A DNA stretch of 64,000 nucleotides from Simmondsia chinensis (GCA_018398585.1 JAGTTD010000013.1:33345631-33409630); one strand, 5' to 3'; shown: positions 44,257-57,509, counted from the stretch's first letter. The notes: generated by a model not told the origin, from the sequence alone. A program made the numbers and translations.

Positions 44257-44837
44257 TAAAAGCTCGTGGATCTAGGGGTGTTCATCGGTCCAAACCCGGA
44301 CCGGACCAGACCGAAGACCAAAATTGGCCTCTTTTGAAGACCGAAGACCGGACCGAATTTATCTGGTCCAATCTGAGACCGAACCGGTTACTTCATGAAC
44401 GGGACCAGATCGGACCCAAATGGACCGATTATCACTTCTTTCTTTTTTAATATAAGTTGAATTTACTACATTTTGTCAATCTTGGGCAACTTTAAAGCCA
44501 TCTAATAGGAAAAAAAAATGATAAATAATAAATAATAAAAATAATAAAAAAGATAAAAATATTAAATGATCATCCACAAAATACAACGGCTCATAACAAC
44601 TTATATTTACTAAACCCGACACCAATAAGTTGCCCCTTTTGATTTGATTCACAATTTTCTATCCTTCACTAATATCCAACGAAATTATTTATAAATTAAC
44701 TAGAAATAATTATGTATATAAGTCGTAGCAATATATAAAATGCAATAGTTGCTCAAAAAAACAAACAAGATAATTTTATATAAGTGTTTATGGGCTATTT
44801 TTAAATTATTTCTAGGCCTAAATATTATAAGTCTAAA

Positions 44838-45167
44838 TATTGAGGGAGCACCGCCTAAGATGGTTTGGACATGTTAGTAGGAGACCGACTACAGCCCCAG
44901 TCAGGAGGTGTGAAGAGCTTCACATGGCGCTAAGCAGAAGAGGGAGGGGCAGACCAAAGAAGAGTTGGCTGGAGACGATTCGTCAAGACCTAACCCACCT
45001 AAACCGAAGAGAGGAGATGGCCTCAGATAGGGCACATTGGAGGGCTAGCATAAGGGTAGCGGAGGTGGCAGAGTAGATTAGTGCGGGGCGTGACCGGTAA
45101 TTTAAGATCCTTAGGTAGGCATAACTTCAAGTGTAGCACTTATGGGCTAGCTTAGTCTCTGACCATG

Positions 45168-45198
<31 letters not shown>

Positions 45199-45203
45199 TT
45201 CTG
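44838..45203 (+). pseudogene. RTE-type LINE ORF C-terminus and 3' UTR
   Basis: The frame 44840-45076 reads [20 protein letters not shown], then [19 protein letters not shown], and ends RIRVAEVAE. This is the characteristic C-terminal signature of RTE-clade and related LINE proteins in plants ([17 protein letters not shown]). Only this last ~80-residue part is present. A short 3' UTR follows and ends in a TTC/CTT microsatellite (45171-45203), a possible simple-repeat tail. Confidence 0.75.
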
Positions 45204-45249
45204 TTGCTTTTTCCTCAAAAATCATTTGTAATTAATTGGTGGTTTATTT

Positions 45250-45393
45250 GCAGGCACTCAATTACTCCAGGTTGTCCCCGGAAACAGTCTCCTTTCCACC
45301 CGAAAAGGGGTAAGGCTGCGTACATCACGCCTCCCAGACCCTGCTTCCTGTGGGAGCCTCGAGGCACTGGGACTGTTGTTGTTATTGTTGTTG
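45250..45393 (+). mobile_element. Au-like SINE inside the hAT element
   Basis: Shows CCCCGGAAACAGTCTCC, GGGGTAAGGCTGCGTACATC, CCTCCCAGACCCTGC and GGGAGCCTCGAGGCACTGG followed by a TTG-rich tail, the standard Au-like order. The 5' boundary is uncertain. Confidence 0.8.
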
Positions 45394-45599
45394 AATCTAA
45401 TAAAATATATAGGAGGCCCAATAACATAATTTGGATTTTCGGTCCGGTCTCGAGTTTTTCGGGTTTGGATCGAAACCCGAAATAAAGTCAATTTGTGGAC
45501 CGAGGACCAGACCGAAATTGAATCGGTCCGGTCCGGTCTTGGACCGAATGACCGGTCCGGTCCAGTTTTTTGATCCGGACCGATATTTAAACACCCCTA

Positions 45600-46098
45600 A
45601 GTGGGTCTACACCAAAGGGAATGCCAAGGTATTTTATTGAGAGTTGGCTAGCTTCATAATTGAGGTTAGATGCGGTTTGAGTTGCCCAATTATTTTCGAC
45701 TCCTAGACTCACCAATATACCTTTGTGAAAATTTTCTTTGAGTCCTGAAAGCAATTGAAACCCCCTTAGAACTCTTTTGACAATTTATGTTGATGTGAGT
45801 TATTAACATAATTTTTAACGGCTCAATCATATTAAATGCAAGTAGCAGAATACAAACCCACATAGTAAACCAATTTAAACCAACCAATGACTGGAACATT
45901 AAAATTCATTGATAAATTTTACCAAAGGACAAAATTGACATAATGTAACCTGTACGTGAACTAAATTAACACAATTAAAAGTACAATGACTAAATTAGAT
46001 AACGAGTAAAGTACAAAAATTTTTGACATAAAATAAAATTTTCCAACCTAAAAAAGGCAAATGTTGTAAGAAGCTTTTATAAGTGGATTAACTGAATG
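45600..46098. other. Intergenic stretch
   Basis: AT-rich, no gene or element boundary recognised apart from the flanking target duplications. Confidence 0.4.
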
Positions 46099-46103
46099 AC
46101 AGC

Positions 46104-47183
46104 TGTTAGATAAATTGACTAATCTACAGCTAATAATAGCAATAAGAATATATTGAAACTTCCAACGAGAAATACAGTGAAAAAAAGAGGTAGTAAATCG
46201 GAGTAAAAATTTCAGAAAAATAACAACGAAATTATCTAAACATAAGCAACCAAATAATCGTTAGAAAATTGATAAATATTCAATCATACCAAGGAAAGAG
46301 AGAGTAACTAGAAAGATCTTACAAAAGAAGATATCGCACCGTGGTAGATGCCACTGTCCTAAAAGACGATTTCGCCGCTGCTTCGGTGCACACTGTATAA
46401 CCGGCAGCCGTCCTCCAGGATTAACCCGATTCGACTCTTAACGTGCACTCGTTAATTGTCGGGTAGGAGTACCTTAAACTTTGCCCAAAATTTAAGAAGA
46501 GGAAAATTGGAGAGAGAATGAAAGAGCCTAGACCAAGTAGAAGTGAGCCAGAAACCAATTGAATCGAGGAGAGTACTTGACTTCATGACCAGATCTGGAC
46601 ACATATAAAAATCGGCATGACTGAAGCTCTAAAGCTTCAAATAACCTTGAACAGAAACTGAAATCAAATGGGTCTCTTCATTCATCATTCCTTCTCTAAA
46701 TTGCAATCCCCGGATCAAAAGCACTTCAAAATTCACTACAACGAAAATTGCAATCCCTAATTCAAGAGGTTCTGGAAAATTCGATTTTGCAATAAATTTC
46801 TTGTTGCATTGGCAGATCAAATATTGAAGAGAAAGTCAGAGAAATGAACAACAACGAAGGGTAGAGACACAGAGAGAGAGAGGGAGAGTAAAGAGCTGTG
46901 CTCATCTTTTTGACTGGTATTTGCTAGGGCATTTATGGGGTCAGTGAAGATAATTTTGTAACGACTGAAATAATAAAACCCCAACAGCCATAAACCGATG
47001 TAATAAATTACAACGGTAAAATAACGGACGTAATAAATTACAACGGCTATGTTGTTAATAAATTTCCAACGGTCACAATTTTAATGACCCTAGACGACTA
47101 ATAACAGTAGACGGCCGGTAAATAGGCATGGTTAGAATATATTCCCATAACACTTAAGTTTAGCTTGCATCATTTTTCCAACA
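46104..47183 (-). repeat. 3' LTR of the decayed copia element
   Basis: Contains repeated GTAATAAATTACAACGG words near its right end (47000-47045) and a CGATTTCGCCGCTGCTTCGG block near 46368. Open frames inside it (for example 46629-46820) recur in the other LTR and are not genes. Confidence 0.85.
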
Positions 47184-47829
47184 ATCCCCCACAAAGGATG
47201 TAAGCAGAAGAGAACAAAGAAGAATAGATTGGGCAAAGAGAGTTTAGTTTTTCGGTGACGATGTCTGACTACTTGAATCGTCACCTAGTGTAACCCAAGT
47301 TTAGGACCAACATCTTGCAGGTGACTTTCGTCTTGAACCTCACAAGGGGTTGTATAGTCTTCCACTTGGACACATACCAAACTCTAAATCTCGGCAACTC
47401 CTGCGGTTTGGCGCGTTTTATCGACCACGCGCTTGTCCTAGATATTCATAGGCGCTCTAGAAGGCAAGTCTTAATCCTTCATAGGGAGCGGCCAAACTCC
47501 CACACCTATATAGGCAGATCCCATCAAGTGTGTGTTACCGAACACCACCAAACATATGGATATGGGTCCATTAAGAGCTAAAGCTCAACCTTACCCCTGG
47601 TAACATACAGACAGTGTCCGTCATACGCAAGTCGTGCTTACATCGCCAACATACGGCATTGGACCCGTCTCCGCACTATCACACCATAGAGAGGGACAAC
47701 ATAAAACACAGTGCATATCTTAAATGAAACTATGACTTTTCACATTGAACCTGATAAGCCCAGGTTGGATACATCATAATTTATTCGTGTACAGACTTTA
47801 GTCCCTTCCTCCTTGATGTTTTTACAATC

Positions 47830-48010
47830 ATTTTACGACAAAGACCTTATGTTAACGGATCCGTAACATTCTTATATATTCTAGTGATATCACTCCATTT
47901 TCTAGTAGATCTCTCACGATTTTATCCTTGAGACGAATGTGTCTCCCTTGCCATTATAAACCTTGTTCTTTGCCACATCAATTGCAGCTTGACTGTCGCC
48001 CTGAAGTGAC
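47830..48010 (-). pseudogene. Copia RNase H C-terminal remnant
   Basis: On the minus strand the reading gives GDSQAAIDVAKNKVYNGKG, then after a frame change HIRLKDKIVRDLLENG and VISLEYIRNVTDPLT, the usual end of copia RNase H. A stop replaces the lysine of the terminal T-K-G-L motif. The one-base shift lies near 47935. Confidence 0.75.
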
Positions 48011-51000
48011 ACTGATGGAGCTGGAAGCCCCCACAATGGCACTTTAACACTGTATTACAGCAAAGTGGTACTTCAGAGTTGACTACTGCCAACATCAATC
48101 ACGAGTTACTCTTACCCCCACATTGAGGTACCTGCAATGAGCTGTTAAACAACTAGCTCCATTGCCTGCCAACTTCAATAAGAGTCAGTATAACACATTA
48201 GTGGAGCACACATTATATTAGTAAAATTACATCTCCACCCCAAGTACTTACATAGTAAGTATATCATATACAGTTGGCACGAAAACCACACACTGCAAAT
48301 TGTCACTTTCACATCTCATCACAATTGTGAGACATTATCACTAGTTTAGGTTACAAAAGACCATATACCCATCCTTATCGTACTTAGCGTACATGCTATA
48401 TTACTATTAAGGGTAGTTCATGTCTTACCAATGTTGTACCAAATTTTTGGTAATATCAAGAGAAAGAGGTTCATAAGACCATAATTCACAAGACGCCTTT
48501 TACAGCTCAACTTAAGGCAACCCAAGCCTTTGCAAGGCTCTCAAGCCCAAGTGCTTAGCATCATTAAGCTATTTACATCGACTTTGGACAATCGACAAAT
48601 AATATTTCCACCATAACGAATTTCCATGAGCTAGCTATAACTTGCAAACAACGGTAGAAACACAATAATCAGAAAAGATTATGATTAGATAGCATACCTC
48701 ATAGGCTCTCGGGTGCTCTTACAACCCCCACAATGGAATGTCTCATACTGCATTCTTAAGCTGTTAGATTTCTCTACCGACCAACTCAGTTTTAAAAGGA
48801 CAACGAAGACATGCAGGTTTCAGCGGGGTGTCAGAAACATAGCTCACTAACAAGCCTAAATTCATTGTAATTAGTAGAAAGTTTCTCAACGATATCAAAA
48901 ACCCAACACAACAAGGAGTCTATTACAATGTAAACCCCACTCATGATGCTTCACTAATACTTCGACAATTTAACTAGAGCATTGTCGATATTTGTCATTT
49001 GGATTAATGTATGTAGACAAGGTCCTCTACTGACATATGATATAACGGGACGAGTGCTGTATTATCCACCAAATTACAATGTTATTAATTACCTTAGTAT
49101 ATTTAGCTTGTGATGCGATACCACAGTTTTCGTCTCATCAAATGAACACTAGGATCATATGGAATGTCATTCAAGCAACCAACATGGGCACACAATAAGA
49201 ATAACCCAAATAAGATATCTAGACACAAGCTAAATATCAAGCCTATGATCAATCAAGGTTCTCATGTGGCCAGCACCTTACTGTATTTCCAAAAAACTAG
49301 AAAAGAAGGCTTGAAGCAATGATCCTAAGGGCATAGAAGTTTCCCAAGACAACACCAAGTGCACATATGACTCAAAGATATCATGTTTTTCTCAATTGCT
49401 AGCCAAAATTCAGCATCACGTCTCAAAATGATAGTAAAAAAACCCAAAAACAGCAGCTTTGACTACATTACAGCAAGAACAAACTCATTACTGCATAAAA
49501 TTCAGCAGCTAACGGCTCATAATGACTTACAGTAGCACATTCAGCTTGAGAGACACATGTTTCAATACTTAAAACAACATGTTTTTCATCATTTCAAGCA
49601 ACATGTACCAACATATGCGCTTGCTTCAAACATAGCCATGGGAAATACATAAGACACATCAATGTGAAGACTACTACACAAAACACACATAGATTTTCAA
49701 GAACTCTCAAGTCCTATTAGCCCTTTAAAAGAATCAACTATTTCGCTTAGGTCTCTCCGAATACGCAAAAAAAAAAAAAAAAAAAAAAATCAACTTTCAC
49801 ACACAAAGTTAATCTGATGGTTAAAACTTAAACATACCATGTGTGATTATTAATCTCTCTATAAAAAATGGAATCAACTGATTTCATGATCTCCTTATAG
49901 TGTTATTGGGTCTTATTCTAATTCATTTACCATAATCATTTTTAACCACAAACACAACTCCACTGAGTTCTCATGTTGCTTTTGTATCATACACTTGGTT
50001 GATAATTGATTAAACACATTAAGTTACTATCTTTCATATATCCCTACTAGGGCGGAATAGGAATACCTCGACCTAACTAGATGAAGTTCAACATCATTCA
50101 CATTATCCCTTGAGAAGTTAATGCATTCCACATAAGACTCCTTCCTTTTTTTCCGTTAGATGACCATTGCTGTCCTACAAGACAATGCCCCCACATTTCA
50201 CAAGCTCATAGCATAAGTTATATGAATGTGAGTTGACTACAACAGCAAAAGTGACTTAATATATATATCGCATGAGACAACAGAACTCAGTTAAGCAAAA
50301 CATTTTTCATGCTACATATGCATGAACAAAATCACAGACTAGAGTGTGAAAATTTCATTTGAAAATTTCAGTTGAGACAACATTGTCATAACCATAACAT
50401 AACTGCTAGCAAACATATCAAAGGAATATAAATGCTAGAATTTAGATTATTAAAAGATATGTCTTCTTAATTTAGACAATATCTTTATATTCAAGTTTCA
50501 AAAACATGTGCCCAAGCCAATTTTAACATCAATCATGTTATACCTCAAATAATCCTACACCTTAATCCAAATTCTTAAAATTGGGGAGTAAATAAAATGA
50601 AATAAGAAATAGATCACACTTATTCCTAATCAACAGACATGAATTTATCTCTTTAAAAAGTATGTCTTGACTTCATTTTATAGTCATCAGATGAGACAAT
50701 GACCGTCATTAATAAAATCGAGAAAAATAAGGTTGAACTTGTATAAAAAACAATGCGTACACCATTTTGAATTCCCTACATTTAACTCATTTTAATGCAT
50801 ACTAACTGACATTAGAATGTCATTTTCCAACCTACTGAAGATCATTTCCTGGTCTATCCATCAATGAACTAAATGCTCATTTAAATGACTTCAGATTGCA
50901 CAGAATAGGAGTCCAGCATCATTTCTATTAATTGCGGTTTACTCCGTCATCATCCTTGATCAATTGGTTTCTTTGTACTCAACAACCCTAAAAATCCCAT

Positions 51001-51383
51001 CTTTATTTTTCTCTCGAATGATTATGCTACGCAGTGCCACCATCCATCGAAGCTGTCTTCTTGGCTTGTCACCAATTTCTTGTAACGAAGTTTCTAGGAG
51101 ATGTCTTCTCCAGATAAACTAAGATTTGAGGCTCTATTTTATCAAACATTCATATTTACCTAGATGATATTTTAAATTAAATAAATATAGGACCAGTAAA
51201 TCCTTATTTCTTACTCTAATTTCCAGTCGGCCCTTATTTATTTATTTATTTTGAACTCTGGGCTTTAGTAGATCTTATACATTTCCCCTCAAAACAAATT
51301 CAATTCTATTATATCTTAATCACATATTGTTATGCTTGTTTCACCATACACTATCAACTTTTTACATAAATCGTCTTTTAGAT
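48011..51383 (-). other. Interior of the decayed copia element, nothing recognised
   Basis: About 3.4 kb with stops in all frames. A run of about 23 A's lies at 49768-49790. No reverse transcriptase, integrase or gag motif could be read. Confidence 0.5.
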
Positions 51384-52463
51384 TGTTAGAGAAATTGACT
51401 AATCTACAGCTAATAATAGTAATGAGAATATAGTGAAACTTGCAACGAGAAATACAGTGAAAAAAAGAGGCAGTAAATCAGAGCAGAAATTTCAGCAAAA
51501 TAACAATGAAATTATCTAAACATAAGCAACCAAATAATCGTTAGAAAATTGATAAATATTCAATTATACCAAGGAAAGAGAGAGTAACTAGAAAGATCTT
51601 ACAAAAGAAGATATCGCGCAGTGGTAGATGCCACTGTCCTAAAAGACGATTTCGCCGCTGCTCCGGTGCACACAATATAACCGGCGGCCGTCCTCCACGA
51701 TTAACGCTATCCGACTCTTAACATGCACTCGTTAATTGCCGGGTAGGAGTACCTTGAACTTTGCCCAAAATTTAAGACGAGGAAAATTGGAGAGAGAATG
51801 AAAGAGCCTAGACCGAGTAGGAGCGAGCCAGAAACCAATTGAATCGAGAAGAGTAATTGACTTCATACCCAGATCTGGACACATATAAAAATCGGCATGA
51901 CTGAAGCTCTAAAGCTTCAAATAACCTTGAACAGAAACTGAAATCAAATGGGTCTCTTCATTCATCATTCCTTCTCTAAATTGCAATCCCCAGCTTGAAA
52001 GCACTTTGAAATTCACTACAACGAAAATTGCAATCCCTAATTCGAGAGGTTCTGGAAAATTCGATTTTGCAATAAATTTCTTGTTGCATTGGCATATCAA
52101 AACTTGAAGAGAAAGTCAGAGAAATGAACAACAACGAAGGGTAGAGACAGAGAGAGAGAGAGGGAGAGTAAAAAGCTGTGCTCATCTTTTTGACCGATAT
52201 TTGCTAGGGCATTTATTGGGTCAGTGAAGATAATTTTGTAATGACTGAAATAATAAAACCCCAACAGTCATAAACCGATGTAATAAATTACAACGGTAAA
52301 ATAACGGACGTAATAAATTACAACGGCTCTGTTGTTAATAAATTTCCAACGGTCACAATTTTAATGACCCTAGACGACTAATAACAGTAGACGGCCGACA
52401 ACTAGGTATGGTTAGAATATATTCCCATAATACTTAAGTTTAGCTTGTATCATTTTTCCAACA
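51384..52463 (-). repeat. 5' LTR of the decayed copia element
   Basis: Same length as the LTR at 46104-47183. No good primer site follows it on the minus strand (ATCTAAAAGACG), which fits the decay of the interior. Confidence 0.85.
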
Positions 52464-52468
52464 ACTGC

Positions 52469-52935
52469 CTCTTCATTTTTGCATGGAAATATCACACAAA
52501 GCACAACAAAGTTGAAATAGACAAGCAATAGTGAGTTGGAGGAAAGATCCTATACAGAAACCGATATTAAACTTTCGCTATTATATTGTTGTTAAAAATT
52601 TTGGTGTTTGTACAAAATTAATTTTAAAAGCTTTTAATTTGCTGAAAATTTCATATATCGTGCATCTAGTTGTTAAAAACTTAAAGCACGTAAACTTTGT
52701 ATAAAGAACACGATAACAAATGTCAAAGAGGCTTAAGCTAAGATTAATTGATGTAGGCCGCTGTGAAATTGAAACAGTTCAACAACATTCTTTAAATGAG
52801 ATTGCGAAAAAGAATGACGATTAAAGAAGGTCTGGTTATGTCTTTTCCTACTAAAAAACAGAAATAACACAAAGTAATTTCAAACTTATAGGGAGAGAAT
52901 GCATGTTGCTGCCCCGTAGAGGGATGACAATGGAT
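52469..52935. other. Spacer between two copia elements
   Basis: Only 472 bp (target repeats included) separates the two elements. No gene recognised. Confidence 0.5.
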
Positions 52936-52940
52936 CCTCC

Positions 52941-53336
52941 TATTTAGAAAAATTTAGGGTACACCACTCTAATCTTACCACTCGAAGAAGAAATTTACTC
53001 AATAATAAAAACACAACAAAATACTTGTATTAACTGAACACCCAACACTCACAAGACCACACAATTATAAGACTTCTAGTCTTATTTTTTTTTCTTCACT
53101 TCTCGATTATAAACAAGGCTTGGGGCTGGGATATTTATAGCTAATTAGAGGAAATACACATTACATATTAAAATAGTATAATTAAATTTAAGCCACACCT
53201 TTTGCTAGTGTATTAAAATAGTATAGTTAAATTTAAGCCACACCTTTTGCTAGTGCATTAAAATAGTATAATTAAATTTAAGCGAAACCTTGGGATTGAT
53301 AATTTGGACATTGAGCTGGTGTTGTTTATTGCAACA
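52941..53336 (-). repeat. 3' LTR of the copia element
   Basis: Matches 57530-57954. Contains two to three tandem copies of a ~55-bp unit with TTAAATTTAAGCCACACC and TTTTGCTAGTG (53165-53285), one more or less than the other LTR. Confidence 0.85.
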
Positions 53337-56300
53337 CTCGCCCTCAACACCAGCTCCCACTCTTTGTATTGTGCTGAGCTGACAACGAAACATTTCGAAC
53401 TTGCTGGTGCTCAAACCTTTTGTGAACAAGTCCGCTACTTTATCATCTATCTTGATTTGCCTCATCTCATTCTCTTCTTGTAGAACTTTTTCTCTGATAA
53501 AATGATAGTACACTTCAGCATGCTTAATTCTTGCATGAAAGACTGGATTTTCCGCCAAATGAATTGCCACAACGGAACTACATAATCTACTTGTTGATGT
53601 AGATCATTCATCAATTGTATCAACCATGTACTCTCTTGAGCTGCCATTTCTACTGCTCGATACTCAGCTTTGGTGGTTGACAATGATACCGTCGGTCGTC
53701 TCTTGCTACACCAAGAAATCGTTCCAAAACCAAGTTTAAACACATACCCAGTTGTGGATCTCCTGGTGTCATGATCTTCTACATAGTCAGCATCACAGTA
53801 ACCAACTAACTTGCAGTCTTGACCTTCCTTGTACAAAATACCATAGTCAATTGTACTCTTCACATATCTTAGTATTCATCGAATTGCTTCCAAATGGGAC
53901 TTCTTTGGATTTTGCATGTATCAACTCATCACACCAAATGCATAGGAAATGTCAGGTCAAGCCAAGGTTAAATAGATCAGACTATCTACCAATTGTTGAT
54001 ACATCGTCACATCTTCCAAATCTTTTCCTTCATGAGCACATATTTTGGCATTTGGCTCCATCGGTGTCGAAATCGGTTTGCATTTGAGCATTTCGAATCT
54101 CTTCAACAAATCTTTGGCATATTTCTGTTGACAAAGAAATATTCATTCTTGTGTGCGATTAACCTCTAGACCAAGAAAGTGCTTAAGCTGTCCAAGTCCT
54201 TTCATCTGAAAACGAACTGATAAATTCTCTTTCGTTCGAAGAGCTTCTGCCTCATCATCACCAGTTATGATCAAATCATCCACGTATACTAGCACGGTAG
54301 CTAACTTTGCTCCATTGACTTTGACAAACAAGCTAGAGTCTGCAGGTGTTACTGAATAACCATTTTGTGTTAGAAATTCAGCAATCTTTCCATACCGCGC
54401 CCTAGGTGCTTGTTTCAGTCCGTATAGTGCTTTTCACAATTTACGCACATGCTCAGGATGATCTTGGCTCTGAAAGCCCATTGGTTGGATTATGTAGATC
54501 TCTCGATCCAGCTCTCCATGAAAAATGCATTCTTCATATCCATCTACCACAAGTTCTAGTCTTTGTTGGCTGCAAGCGCAAATAGAGCTCGTAAAGTTGT
54601 AAGTTTTGCCACTGGACTAAATGTTTCATCATAGTCTAGTTCGTTCTACTGAGAGAAACCACGAGCTACCAACCGACCCTTATAACTCTCGATTGACCCA
54701 TCTGGACGACGCTTTATCTTGTAAACCTACTTGCAGGATATGGATTTCACATCTCTTGGCTTTGGCACCAGATCCCAAGTCTGATTTTGCTCAAGTGCAG
54801 CGATCTCTTCTTTCATAGCTGTAATCCACTCAGAACTCTGCTATGCTTCTTTCAAACATCTCAAGTTCCGTTACAATTGCTTCTTCAATTATGGCTGCAT
54901 TGGCGTATTTTTGATTTGGCCTTCGTATTCTTGTTGACCTTCGGAGTTGTGATTGTGGAGTTGATTCTTACGTTTCATTGGGCTCACCTTCCTTGTCTGG
55001 TTGTTGATACATGCTAGTTTGCCAAGGATTCTAAGTTACTCTTTGTTCAACATCATCGTCGTTTGGATATCTTGGTACATCTGAACTTGGTTGGAGTTGA
55101 ATAGTATGCTCCCCCATCTTCTGTTGTAGCTTTTCTCCAAATTCTCTCGAGTCTGGCAACACCTCCTTTCTAGGGACCACCAAGAAGATGCTTCATCGAA
55201 CACCACATTTCGTGAAGTGTAACATCTTCCACTTGTAGGATCGCCAGTCGTATCCCACAAAGATACATCTAATAGCTTTCTTGTCAAACTTGCTCCGTAA
55301 AGGATCAGGAACAAATACATAGCATACACAGCCAAATACTCGAAAGTAGCTAAGTACAAGTTTCATGTTCCACAGTTTCTCAAAGGGTGAAACAAATCCT
55401 AACCTTGGTTGAGGAAGTCTATTGATCACAAAGGCTGCAGTCTTCATTGCTTCAGCCCAATACCATCTCGTTACGTTCTTTGCATGTAACATACTTCGAC
55501 AGATTTCTGCAAGATGCTGGTTCTTGCTCTCAGCTATACCATTTTGTTGTGGTGTGTTGGCACAAGTGTAGTGATGACATATCAAGCATTGTCGTAGGTA
55601 TTGAGAGAACTCGCTTGAGCTATATTTTCCCCTATTGTCTATGTGCAAGCAGCTGATTTTGTTCCTCACTTCTTCTTCATCTGTCTCCCTAAACTCGTTA
55701 AACTTTGAGAATGTGTCAGATTTTTCTTTCATAAAGAAAACCCACACACGCACCTGGAGAAGTCATCAATGAATGTCACCATGTACCGCATCCTGCCAAT
55801 TGATGGTTGCTTAATGGGCCCGAACACATCGGAGTGAACTAACTCTAACAGTTCCTTTGCTTCAAACTTCAATTCCTTGTATGGCAATTGTTGTGCTTTA
55901 CCATACTGGCATCCTGCACAAGCCTTGTCTATTCTCAAGTCAAGCTAAGGAAGTCCCTTAAGCATCGACTTCTTCACCATCACACTTAGCTTGGAATAGC
56001 TAACGTGGCCTAACCGCATGTGCCATAAATATGCTGTCTCATTCTTTCTTGTCTATTCTACATATGTAGACTCTGTTGACATCATGTAGACTAACTCCAG
56101 TCGGCATCCCTCCATTGTTGGATTTTCTGAGATTTTGAGGTGACGATATACCTTCACACCTCGGGGACCAAACAAGACATACTGGCCTGATGATGTCAAT
56201 TGAGCTGCGGATAGCAAAGTTTTCTTCATTCCAGAACATGATAAACATCTTGAAGTGGCACCTGGTTAGAACTATATCGAGGCTTAACTATCATCTTACT

Positions 56301-57401
56301 GATGAGGGCTGTTGGTAACCTTGAGTTGCCGGCTGTCACCACCACACGACTTCCCTTATACTCAGATAGGTTTTGCAACTTTTGTTTATTACCTATCATA
56401 TGATTTGAGCAACTCAAGTCTACGATCTAGTCATTGTCACAGTTAATCCGTTCAAGTGTTGTTACCGCAAAAGCTAATTCTTCTTTCTCTGTAGCGAATG
56501 ATGCTTCAGCATCCCAACCATCTTCACTATTCTCCTTAGAACTGGAAGTAGTAGCAGTACTCTCAGCAAGCTTTTTTCTTGGACCAATAATCTTTTTCCA
56601 TGTGGCCTATCTTCCCGCAGTTGTAACACTGGCCATTGAACTTTCTACTATTACCGCGATTCTTCGAAGCTCCCCTTGGATGAGAGCCTCCCTTTTCCTG
56701 ATGAGCTTGCACCTTGTCACCATCCCTTTTGGATCTACTACCGGTGTGCTGCTTGAAACTGCCTCTACTTTTGTTAGTGTAGAGCGCTTCCTCCCCATCC
56801 TTCAATGAGATTCCTGCCATTTTCTTAGCTATAGCTTCTTAATCTGCAAGTAAATTGTCAAACTCAACAAGTGATGGTTGTGTTGGCCATCCCTGTACTG
56901 CGGCAATGAACCCTTGGTATTCGGGTCTCAAACCATGGATAATTATTCTCTTTATCCTGGTTTCCCTAATAGGAGCTATCAAATCTAACTCTAAAATTTC
57001 AAGACATGTCGACTTCACCTTGTGAAAGTACTTGCCAATTGTCATGTCGCGTTGTGCCATCGATAGCAACTCGTTCTTGAGAAGTTGCAGTCTTGTATCA
57101 TCCTTCTTTGAAAAGAGTGTAACAAAAGTATCACATGCTTCTTTCGGTGGTTTGGCATCCCGGATGCGCACCAATATTTCTTCTTCGACTGTGGTCTTCG
57201 GGGCAAACATCGCTTTACCTAGTTGATCCTCCATTTTCGCAAAGCATCATTTGCGTCATCTTCCGGCTGCGTAACATCATTACAGCCGACAACTTCCCAA
57301 AGGTCTTGACCTTGTAGATAAGACTCTACACATGTTGCCCACGTGTTGTAGTTTTTGTTGTTGAGTTTCTGGATTCTTCCAACCACTTGAAGATCACCCA
57401 T
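53250..57401 (-). pseudogene. Copia gag-pol polyprotein, frameshifted
   Basis: The gag start codon is at 57401 (MGDLQVVGRIQKLNNKNYNT). The gag core (GKYFHKVKSTCLEILELD) and a CCHC zinc knuckle ([15 protein letters not shown], last C replaced by Y-W) follow. The protease region at about 56417 begins [20 protein letters not shown]. The GAG_pre-integrase segment and integrase span about 56040-55200 ([42 protein letters not shown]). Reverse transcriptase lies at about 54850-54140 with [16 protein letters not shown] and [13 protein letters not shown]. RNase H lies at about 53863-53330 ([56 protein letters not shown]). Stops and frame changes occur near 57219, 56836, 56560, 55190 and 53860. The frame ends at 53250, inside the 3' LTR. 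Confidence 0.9.
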
Positions 57402-57509
57402 CGTGCTGGCAAGACTTCGACTATACCAAACAAACTTGACTGACAAACTTGCAGAGTACCAAACTCTTCACGACTCAAGATAGCTCCACTAAGAAAGATC
57501 CCTGATCAT

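Larger units (their letters stand above)
44273..45599. mobile_element. hAT-type element, 1327 bp, with nested LINE and SINE
   Basis: Begins TAGGGGTGTTCATCGGTCC and ends GATATTTAAACACCCCTA. Flanks CGTGGATC (44265-44272) and AGTGGGTC (45600-45607) agree at 6 of 8 positions. Both ends carry GGTCCGG and GACCGAA words in opposite orientations. Between them lie an RTE-type LINE 3' end and an Au-like SINE. Confidence 0.85.
46104..52463 (-). mobile_element. Copia-derived element with decayed interior
   Basis: Two 1080-bp direct repeats, 46104-47183 and 51384-52463, start TGTTAGA and end TTTTTCCAACA. They are flanked by ACAGC (46099-46103) and ACTGC (52464-52468). Orientation is minus: the purine tract TTTGTGGGGGAT abuts the left LTR when read on that strand, and a copia RNase H remnant lies next to it. 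The 4.2-kb interior has no long open frame. Only the RNase H end is recognisable; the rest is diverged or replaced. The two LTRs are clearly similar and equal in length, so insertion is moderately recent compared with the decay of the interior. Confidence 0.8.

Noticed and set aside
45215..45640. Overlapping open frames around 45.2-45.6 kb
   Set aside because: They read through the SINE and the GGTCCGG words of the hAT end in several frames on both strands.
46629..52185. Short frames of 63 residues at 46629-46820 and 51909-52100 as a duplicated gene
   Set aside because: They occupy matching positions in the two LTRs of one element and are simply repeated LTR sequence.
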